From: CAYPPG01 sp964412555
Lineage (GTDB): Bacteria > Hinthialibacterota > Hinthialibacteria > Hinthialibacterales > Hinthialibacteraceae
NCBI GenBank assembly: GCA_964412555.1
Contig: CAYPPG010000011.1
Location: forward strand, 62,001-126,000
Length of the DNA: 64,000 bases
Direction of reading: 5' to 3'
The position numbers and the translations under genes were made by a program. Positions 17,368 to 24,400 of this stretch are shown here, piece after piece (position 1 is the stretch's first letter; each line of letters starts with the position of its first letter). The notes under the pieces are model-generated. The model was not told the DNA's origin, did not search any database, and saw only the letters and a program-made list of their open reading frames with translations.

Positions 17368-17820
17368 TCAGATTCTAACTGGATGTCTTGTATCGCATAT
17401 GACTATTGCTGTAAAATCACTGTTTTCCCAGAGGCGCTCAAATCGATCAAGTGCTATTTTTGTCTCACCATCCTCCGGATCTAACATATAAACGAAATTT
17501 CTACTTATTCGATATACACATACAGAATGTAAGTAAAAATCATGATCCACTACTTTTAGAATATTGACAATAACCGGAATATCTTGATCGACATATTTGC
17601 GAAGAGTTTCAACATTCAGAGAGTCTATAAATCCCTTTAAGCCGTATGAGTTTGCACATTCAATAACATTAAAAGGGTGTGTACCGCATAACTTCGTTTT
17701 TGATTTGATTCGTAATGTTTTTTCATCTACTTGAATGCCATACTGTTCAAGTACCATTCTTAAACAAGCAATCGTGCAGGAATAAGGCATCTCCTGCTTA
17801 AATAACTTTGGTTTCTTCAT
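17368..17820 (-). CDS. C39-like cysteine peptidase family protein
   Basis: 150 residues. The sequence EMPYSCTIACLRMVLEQYG holds the Cys of the peptidase C39-like fold. A His follows in DFYLHSVCVYR and an Asp/Glu in LDPEDGETKIAL, giving the usual Cys-His-Asp layout (about residues 15, 98 and 114). No transmembrane or ABC part is attached, unlike bacteriocin exporters. The gene starts inside the 3' end of the upstream gene (23-bp overlap), so both are translated from one message. Stand-alone C39-like proteins are common but mostly uncharacterised; peptide cleavage is inferred only from the motif. Confidence 0.7.
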   Translation of the reverse strand: MKKPKLFKQEMPYSCTIACLRMVLEQYGIQVDEKTLRIKSKTKLCGTHPFNVIECANSYGLKGFIDSLNVETLRKYVDQDIPVIVNILKVVDHDFYLHSVCVYRISRNFVYMLDPEDGETKIALDRFERLWENSDFTAIVICDTRHPVRI

Positions 17821-18133
17821 TGAGAAGAACCTCGGCTTTTTGGAAAATCTCCGATTTGGTTGTCGTTCCTAAAATAGTATGTGTTTTTTCCTCGATGACC
17901 AAAGCTCCGACTTCACCATACACACCGAGTTTTTTGGCTAATTTGATTGGAACTACCCAAATGTTTCTTTTATCCAGGGCAGTTCGTTGTGGTACTCCCG
18001 CAACCATTCCATCCGTCAATTCTCGCGAAATATAACCATTGGCTACAGAAAAAACTTCAAGAACTTCTTCACCGAAGAGTTTTTCAAAATTTTGCAAAGC
18101 ATTTTCAGCGGCTTGAAACTTGTCGATGGTCAT
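17798..18133 (-). CDS. Unknown 111-residue protein overlapping the C39-like peptidase
   Basis: I do not recognise this protein. It has an N-terminal helical part (MTIDKFQAAENALQNFEKLF), a middle that reads like a beta-rich core (RNIWVVPIKLAKKLGVYGEV, GALVIEEKTHTILG) and a helical end (EIFQKAEVLLNEETKVI). There is no signal peptide, Cys cluster or membrane segment. It precedes and overlaps the C39-like peptidase gene by 23 bp, so the two are translationally coupled. It could be the peptidase's substrate, inhibitor or antitoxin-like partner; nothing in the sequence decides this. Confidence 0.6.
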   Translation of the reverse strand: MTIDKFQAAENALQNFEKLFGEEVLEVFSVANGYISRELTDGMVAGVPQRTALDKRNIWVVPIKLAKKLGVYGEVGALVIEEKTHTILGTTTKSEIFQKAEVLLNEETKVI

Positions 18134-18306
18134 ATTCGGAACACTCCATTCTGTGTATAATGAATGATTTCAGTGATTTCAAATTCATTGAGCCCGTATT
18201 GTTGAACAAGTCGAAGTAATTATGGCTTTTCTCAAAACCCAAACAAGGGAAACAATATATTATATCAATAATTGGATCGAACAATATGCTCAAGAAACGT
18301 ATACTT

Positions 18307-18336
18307 TTGACAATTCAACATCGCCTGTAGTATAAT
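18307..18336 (+). promoter_or_regulatory. Consensus sigma-70 promoter for the RelE-type pair
   Basis: TTGACA (18307-18312), 18-bp spacer, TATAAT (18331-18336). Both boxes are perfect. The -10 box overlaps an ATG at 18335, so translation must start at 18377, about 33 nt after the expected start of transcription. Confidence 0.85.
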
Positions 18337-18376
18337 GATAGAGAAACACGACACCCCAAATGGAGAAAATTTCAAA

Positions 18377-18604
18377 ATGAAAACCGCCGAAGAAATCATT
18401 TTGGAGATTCAAGAATTGCCTGTAGAGGAAAGGCAAAAGGTGGCTGATTTTTTACACGCAGAGGATGAAGAATTCTTGGAGGAAAATTATTCACCCGAAG
18501 ATACAGCGAAAATTCTCCAAGCCGGTGAAGAAGCGGAGAGAGGAATGAACATAGAAGAGTTCTCCTCTATGAGAGAAGCACGAAAATCATTGGGATTGAC
18601 GTAA
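18377..18604 (+). CDS. Antitoxin of a type II pair
   Basis: 75 residues from the ATG at 18377 (MKTAEEIILEIQELPVEERQ), preceded by GGAGA about 12 bases upstream. An in-frame ATG at 18335 is part of the promoter. The protein is acidic, with a first helix of the 'eII.ei..LP.eer.kv..fl' type common in small antitoxins paired with RelE/YafQ toxins, and an acidic disordered end. The toxin gene starts 10 bp later, in one operon. The antitoxin would bind and neutralise the toxin and repress the promoter; no operator palindrome is obvious to me. Confidence 0.75.
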   Translation: MKTAEEIILEIQELPVEERQKVADFLHAEDEEFLEENYSPEDTAKILQAGEEAERGMNIEEFSSMREARKSLGLT

Positions 18605-18613
18605 GGGTGCTTA

Positions 18614-18874
18614 GTGAAAATCGTATTTCATAGAGATTTTAAAAAAGGTATTGAAAAACTTTCTTTGAAACAAAAGAGAAAAGTCGGTAAGGTATTGGAG
18701 TTATTTGAAATCAATCCTTACGATCCACAGCTTAAAAATCATGCGCTGAAAGGTGAACTGAAGGAATACAACGCTATCTCTGCAGGACATAATTTACGCT
18801 TGATTTTCAAAGTACAAGGAAATTACGAAAAAGTTATTTTTACTCAGATGGGAACACACAATCAAGTATATTAA
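18614..18874 (+). CDS. RelE/YafQ-type mRNA interferase toxin
   Basis: 86 residues, GTG start at 18614. The sequence MKIVFHRDFKKGIEKLSLKQ, then NPYDPQLKNHALKGELKEYN, NLRLIFKVQ and a final FTQMGTHNQVY fits the RelE/YafQ fold: two N-terminal helices, a four-stranded sheet with a conserved Arg (LRLIFKV), and the 'GTH..vY' end used by YafQ toxins, where His is catalytic. Such toxins cut mRNA in the ribosome. It directly follows its antitoxin gene, as expected. Confidence 0.85.
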   Translation: MKIVFHRDFKKGIEKLSLKQKRKVGKVLELFEINPYDPQLKNHALKGELKEYNAISAGHNLRLIFKVQGNYEKVIFTQMGTHNQVY

Positions 18875-18951
18875 AGACCGCTCAACGAACATATCCTCTT
18901 CAAGTAAGTAAACGTAAAAATCCAGTTGTTACTTTTTTTAAAACCATCCCC

Positions 18952-18973
18952 GCCTGAATCCGTTTAATCAGGC
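18952..18973 (+). promoter_or_regulatory. Hairpin covering the sigma factor's ribosome binding site
   Basis: GCCTGA (18952-18957) pairs with TCAGGC (18968-18973) over a 10-nt loop. The only SD-like bases before the sigma ATG at 18977 (AGG) lie in the 3' arm. The stem could limit translation of the sigma factor. It is short, so this is only a suggestion. Confidence 0.35.
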
Positions 18974-18976
18974 AAG

Positions 18977-19621
18977 ATGCAAACGGTATTGATGGAACAT
19001 CCAAGCGAAACGAATGATACCCTCTCGTCCGTAAGCGACGAGGAACTCATGGTGCGATACGCCGATGGGGATACGGATGCGTTTGAATTGTTGTTCCATC
19101 GGCACAAACAATCCGTCTATGCATTCATTCGTCAATACAACATCTATACGGATATGACGGACGATCTTTTTCAAGAGGTGTTTTTGCGGATCATTCGTAA
19201 TCGGGAACGGTACTCTCCGAAAGCGAAATTTTCGACGTGGCTGTTTACCATCACCCGTTCCGTCTGCATCGACGCGATTCGAAAGGGGAGCCAGGCCAAA
19301 GTGATTTCACTCTTTCCCGAACGGCACAACAAAGACGAAACACCGATTCTGCAGATTCTTTCCGGTACGGAACCATCCCCAAGGGAAACGATGTTCCAGA
19401 CGGAAACGCAGAGTTTAATACAGGAAATTATTCAATCCCTTCCGGAAAAACAGCGGGAAATACTGTTGCTTCGGGAAAAAACAGACTTGACCTTCGAAGA
19501 GATCGGGAAAGTGTTGGGCTGTTCCTCCAACACCGCCAAAAGCCGGATGCATTACGCCTTGTTGGCGCTGCGTAAACAATTGATCGAAAGAGGATTCTTC
19601 TTGAAAGAAGAAACAGTTTAA
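18977..19621 (+). CDS. ECF-family RNA polymerase sigma factor
   Basis: 214 residues. Region 2 is clear (DTDAFELLFHRHKQSVYAFI, then DLFQEVFLRIIRNRERYSPK and FSTWLFTITRSVCIDAIRK), joined by a variable linker to region 4 (QSLPEKQREILLLREKTDLT, then FEEIGKVLGCSSNTAKSRMH). Region 3 is missing, as in ECF sigmas. The start at 18977 is not certain; an ATG at 18992 is possible. The gene is followed 16 bp later by its presumed anti-sigma factor and then the alpha-2-macroglobulin, so the three form one operon. The sigma factor probably directs its own operon; I could not identify its promoter. Confidence 0.9.
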   Translation: MQTVLMEHPSETNDTLSSVSDEELMVRYADGDTDAFELLFHRHKQSVYAFIRQYNIYTDMTDDLFQEVFLRIIRNRERYSPKAKFSTWLFTITRSVCIDAIRKGSQAKVISLFPERHNKDETPILQILSGTEPSPRETMFQTETQSLIQEIIQSLPEKQREILLLREKTDLTFEEIGKVLGCSSNTAKSRMHYALLALRKQLIERGFFLKEETV

Positions 19622-19637
19622 TGAATAAAGGTAGAAT

Positions 19638-21389
19638 ATGATGCGATGTGAACGTGCAAGACGGTACATGATGGAGCATTTGTATGGTGAGATTACTTCC
19701 ACTGACCTCACCCGGCTTTTGAAACATCTTCAACACTGTGTGGATTGCGCAGTGGAGTGGGAAGAAGTGCAATACAGCCATAAAGTGATGACCTCACTTT
19801 CCGACGAACCGCTGCCCGCTCATTTAGAACATGCTGTACTGGAAGCTTCGAAGACCACCGATACGGTTCCGATTCACAATTCCAGTAGACTGTTGCGTAG
19901 GTGGATAGCTGTCGCAGCGGTTTTTCTTATCTTGATTCTTTCGGCGGGTTCCACTTTTTATGTATTGAATCAACCGACTCAATCCAATGAACAACTTGCA
20001 TTTGATTCTCAACCTGATGTTGAAAAAATTATGCTTCCCTCAGAACCATTATCTCGCATGCCCCGTGGGGAAGAGAACGAAGCCGGAACCGTTATCAGCC
20101 AATTGCCGAAAAGTGATAGGGGATTAGCGCCAACCAACGGGGGGCACAAAGCTTACACCACTTCCAATGAATCCGAAAACAACAACCCGGAAAAAATGTT
20201 TGCGGGTGTCAATTCTTACGGCATGAAAAAGAATGGCACTAAAGAGCGATTGGGGATCGAAACAAAGGCGAAATCGGTTTCAATGCTGCTGGATACCAAA
20301 GCAGTCAACGCAGAACAGGCGGAAGAATTGTTTCGCATTGGGCTGAATCTTTACAACAAAGCGTTCACGAAAATCGGTTCCGAACGGGAGGTGATTTTAA
20401 ACAGCGCAATCATCTATTTTCGGGATTTCGAAAAACAGCATCCGGATTTCCGCAAATGGATTGCACTTGGTAAATTTCTGTCCGCCGATTCATGCCGGGA
20501 ATTGGGAAATATTGACATGGCAGTCGGTATATATCGCCAAGTGATCGAAGAGTATACCGATATGGATGCCTGTGTAAAAAACGCCCGCTTGTCAATTATC
20601 AAATTACTGTTGGACGAGAACAAGCAATTACAGCAAGTCGAATCGGAATTAGAGCAGTTTGAGAAGCAGTATCCTTTATCACCGGAATTTGCCCGCTTTG
20701 CCTTGGAATATGCGGATAAGGTGCACAAGAAAAGCCCGGAAAAAGCGGCTGTCTGGTGCCGGAATGTCATGAACCATTGGCCGGAATATCATCCCACTTG
20801 GCTGAAGGCACAGGAACTGTCCGACAAGATGCAAGATTTTCTCCTTGAAAAAGAGACGATCAAAGATTGGTGGATCACCGGCCCGGTTGACCGCGATATG
20901 ATTACGCAGGAAATTTTTATCAAAGATTTTCAAAGTTTGACTCCTCACTATTTTGAAAAGAAAAGAACATTTATGGGAGTCGATATTTCTTGGAAACGAC
21001 CGTTTCCCGGTGAAAGCGGAGAAGTCGATTTAGGGAAATGTTTTCAACAATATTTTCCCACGGCTTGCGCTTATGCTGTAACGTTTGTTCATTCCGCGAG
21101 AAACCAAGTGGTTCTTCTTTCTTATGCCGGGACCGATGGCATGCGCATTTGGATTGACAATAATCCAGTCGTAGGATCGATCTGGAAAGACCAATACCAG
21201 CAAAACATGATTGAAATTTCACTCAAAGAAGGATGGAATACACTAACTATCAAATCCTATCACGTATCGGAAAAGAAGGATTGGCGATTCTCGATTCGTT
21301 TTCTGGACCGCAACGGTTATATCATACCGGATATCCATGCCGATCCGGAAAAACAATTGCATATTCATTCTGGAGTAGAAACGAAATAA
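19638..21389 (+). CDS. Membrane anti-sigma factor with large external TPR/jelly-roll region
   Basis: 583 residues, AAAGGTAG before the ATG. A zinc-binding anti-sigma domain is at the N-terminus: Cys4 and HLQHCVDC (H-x3-C-x2-C, residues 30-37). One membrane helix follows (WIAVAAVFLILILSAG, about 90-110). The external part has a low-complexity linker, helical repeats resembling TPRs (ELFRIGLNLYNKAF to AAVWCRNVMNHWPEY, about 230-390) and a C-terminal beta domain (WWITGPV..., TDGMRIWIDNNPV, KEGWNTLTIKSYHV) similar to small sugar-binding jelly rolls. Most anti-sigma factors lack such an external sensor, so the tail probably detects an envelope signal and releases the sigma factor. Confidence 0.75.
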   Translation: MMRCERARRYMMEHLYGEITSTDLTRLLKHLQHCVDCAVEWEEVQYSHKVMTSLSDEPLPAHLEHAVLEASKTTDTVPIHNSSRLLRRWIAVAAVFLILILSAGSTFYVLNQPTQSNEQLAFDSQPDVEKIMLPSEPLSRMPRGEENEAGTVISQLPKSDRGLAPTNGGHKAYTTSNESENNNPEKMFAGVNSYGMKKNGTKERLGIETKAKSVSMLLDTKAVNAEQAEELFRIGLNLYNKAFTKIGSEREVILNSAIIYFRDFEKQHPDFRKWIALGKFLSADSCRELGNIDMAVGIYRQVIEEYTDMDACVKNARLSIIKLLLDENKQLQQVESELEQFEKQYPLSPEFARFALEYADKVHKKSPEKAAVWCRNVMNHWPEYHPTWLKAQELSDKMQDFLLEKETIKDWWITGPVDRDMITQEIFIKDFQSLTPHYFEKKRTFMGVDISWKRPFPGESGEVDLGKCFQQYFPTACAYAVTFVHSARNQVVLLSYAGTDGMRIWIDNNPVVGSIWKDQYQQNMIEISLKEGWNTLTIKSYHVSEKKDWRFSIRFLDRNGYIIPDIHADPEKQLHIHSGVETK

Positions 21390-21413
21390 AGAAGTTCTGA
21401 ACGAGGTGTCATC

Positions 21414-24400
21414 ATGTATTCAAGAAAAATTATCCTGTTGAATTTTGTGCTGCTTATCACCGCCGGATTCTTTCTGGCTCAGAGCGATGTGCTTGCGCAA
21501 CGAAATTCCGAAAGCCTTTCGATCCCCAACGTTGTTGTCGAACGGGAAGGCATCGAAATGGTTCGAAATGAAAATACACTCACTGTTTCTATTCCGTTAC
21601 GCAATCTTGAAGAGAAACAAATTATCGGAGACCTGATTGTATCGCTGCTGGACGAGAAATACCGTTCACTTGCAAAAGCGGAAAAGAAAGTGATTCTTTT
21701 GAATGGGGAACAGAAAGAGACAATCGCGTTGCCGATCTCTTCCCGTACTCCTGATTTGAAAGAGTGTATTTTGCGCATTGATTTCATGGATCACACTTGG
21801 CTGAAACGATCGACGGAAGCAAAGAACGATCAAGAATTACACGTCATCGGGCAAACGAATTGGGTAAGCGGCAGCCAGGCTGCCTTGCGCATAGTCGTGA
21901 CCGAAAGCATCGGCGGAAAGCCGATTCAAGATGCGAAAATCCGTATTACCGCCGTCTCACAAACTGCCGCAGAGCCTGAATTGCTTGCAGAAGCGGAATC
22001 GGATGAAAACGGTACAGCCGACTTGAGTTTCAAGGTTCCTGAAGTCCTTTCCGGACAATGTTCGATCCAAATTTATGTGGATTCGGAACTGGGATCGGAT
22101 ACGCTGGAGTCTCAGATCAATATCATTCCAGCCTCCAAAATTCTGTTGACGACCGACAAGCCGGTATATCAACCCGGCCAGTTGATTCGCATTCGGGCAC
22201 TTGCCGCGCACAAAGCGACCGGTGTGCCGATTGGGAATGAGCAAATAACCCTTGAAGCCTATGACGGCAAAGGGAACAAAGTTTTCAAAAAAATCGAAAC
22301 GACTTCGGAATTCGGGATCGCTTCCGCCGACTTTCAACTCGCGGATGAAGTGAATCAAGGCGATTACAAAATCAAAGCGATCCTGGAGGAAGACACGAGC
22401 GAGAAGACAGTGCAAGTCTTCGAGTATGTATTGCCGAAGTTCAAGGTGACTGTGGAGAACGAGAAGAAATTCTACGCCCCCGGCGATGAGGTGAAAGGAA
22501 GCGTCGAGGCCCGCTATTTCTTCGGCAAACCGGTGGATAACGCCAAAGTGACAATTATTGCCAATTGTTTCGATGTGGGATTCAACGAGTTTGCCAAAGT
22601 CGAACAAAAGACGGATGATGATGGCAAATGTGAGTATACCTTTACCATTCCCGATCATCTGGTTGGCCAACCGCTGTTCAAAGGCAATACGATTGTGCAA
22701 ATGGACGTGAGAGTGTTGGACACTGCCGACCATGAAGAACAGAAATTCCATACCTTCCATGTGGCAACCGACCCGATTCAAGTCGAAGTGGTTCCTGAAA
22801 GCGGTAAACTGATCGACGGAGTGGAGAATGAAGTGTATCTCATCGCGTCCCGCCCGGACGGCAGTGTGGCCAAACCCAAACTGACGGTGAGTTCGAAGTA
22901 TCTTGAAAAGGATGCCGATTTGACTTGCGACGAAAACGGGATCGCTGTCATGACGCTGAAACCGGATACTGATTCACCGGTGAATCCCAATTTGCCGGTC
23001 ATTCGCGTACAAGCGGAGGATGAAGGTAAAACGATCACCATCGACAAAGATATCCCCCAGAGCGGGAATCTCGAACGCATTCTTCTACGGCCGGATAAAG
23101 GTGTTTACACCGTCGGCCAGAATATGCAGCTGACCGTATTTTCACCATTGGAGAAAGAAACTGTTTTTCTGGATGTCATAAAAAACAACCAAACCGTATT
23201 GACGAAAACGATTCGCTTAGAGGAAGGAAAAGCGTCACTCTCTTTGCCAATGGATAACCTATTGGCGGGTACCTTGGCATTAAACGCATACATTATCCGT
23301 TCCGACGGCAATATGATCCGCGACACACGGCAAGTGATCGTCACCCGCAGCGACGACCTGCAAATCGAAATTACTCCCGATCAAGTGGAATACGAGCCGG
23401 GTGAAGCGGCAACCTTGAAAATCGCGGTTCGAAACCAGGAGGGTGAACCGGTGCGCGCTGCGCTGGGAATGCACATCGTCGATGAAAGCGTCTATGCCTT
23501 GTTGGAAAAAGAACCCGGTCTGGCAAAAGTGTTCTTTGCCATCGAGCGCGAATTGCTGGAACCGAAAGTCGAAATTCACGGCTATCAGCTTGATCAGGTC
23601 GTCCGGCTTTCTGCGAAAAAATTCGAAAAAGATCCCAAACTTTCGAAAGCGCTGCTTTCCAAATTGGATACCCGCTCGGAATTCTCGCTCAATTTGGATA
23701 CGGTAACAGAAAAAAGAAATCGAGTGATGCAGGATTTACAGCAACTGCAAAGCGTGCTTGGCAATCAGGCTTTGACTGTCAGCCCGGCGATCCCCCGCAG
23801 TGTGGAAGAAGTCCTGCTTTCCATCGATGCTGATCCGGCATCATTTCCAATAAGCGATCCCTGGGGGAATCCGTATGAAATCACCATGGCCGAAAACAAT
23901 GTCATGCTTGCCAGTCTCGGCAGAGATGGAAAATTGAATACAGCCGATGATATAAAAATCCCGAATTACACTTTCGGTTTCCGATTCAAAGATATGGATG
24001 GGGATATTGTACGTTTTAAATCGTCTACAAAACGTGGGGCAACGATCATTGCTGGAAATTTTGTGGAAAGTGCAAATAAAAGTGGATTGGTTTACGACGG
24101 GAGGGAAATTGCAAATTGGTACTTTGCCGAACCGAATCAACCTCCTATGCGGTTTGGAAGACAGGCTGGGCGCGAACTTAGGCGCTTTGAAGGGTTGCGT
24201 CAGCGAGGCCGTGCTCCACGGTTGTTGTTGGAAAAAGGTGTAGCTGCATGGAATAAAAAAGCCGAACTCAAAGCCGCAAGACCGGCTGAACGGCCGCCTG
24301 CACCTGATATGGATGCTGCCGGAGCCATGAGGTTCAATGAAGCCGCTGGACAACCTGCCGCCGGCGGCATGGGAGGCATGGGCATGATGGGCGGCATGGG

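Noticed and set aside
21957..22781. 274-residue open frame antisense to the alpha-2-macroglobulin gene
   Set aside because: It is a shadow frame of the long gene, with odd composition and no ribosome binding site.
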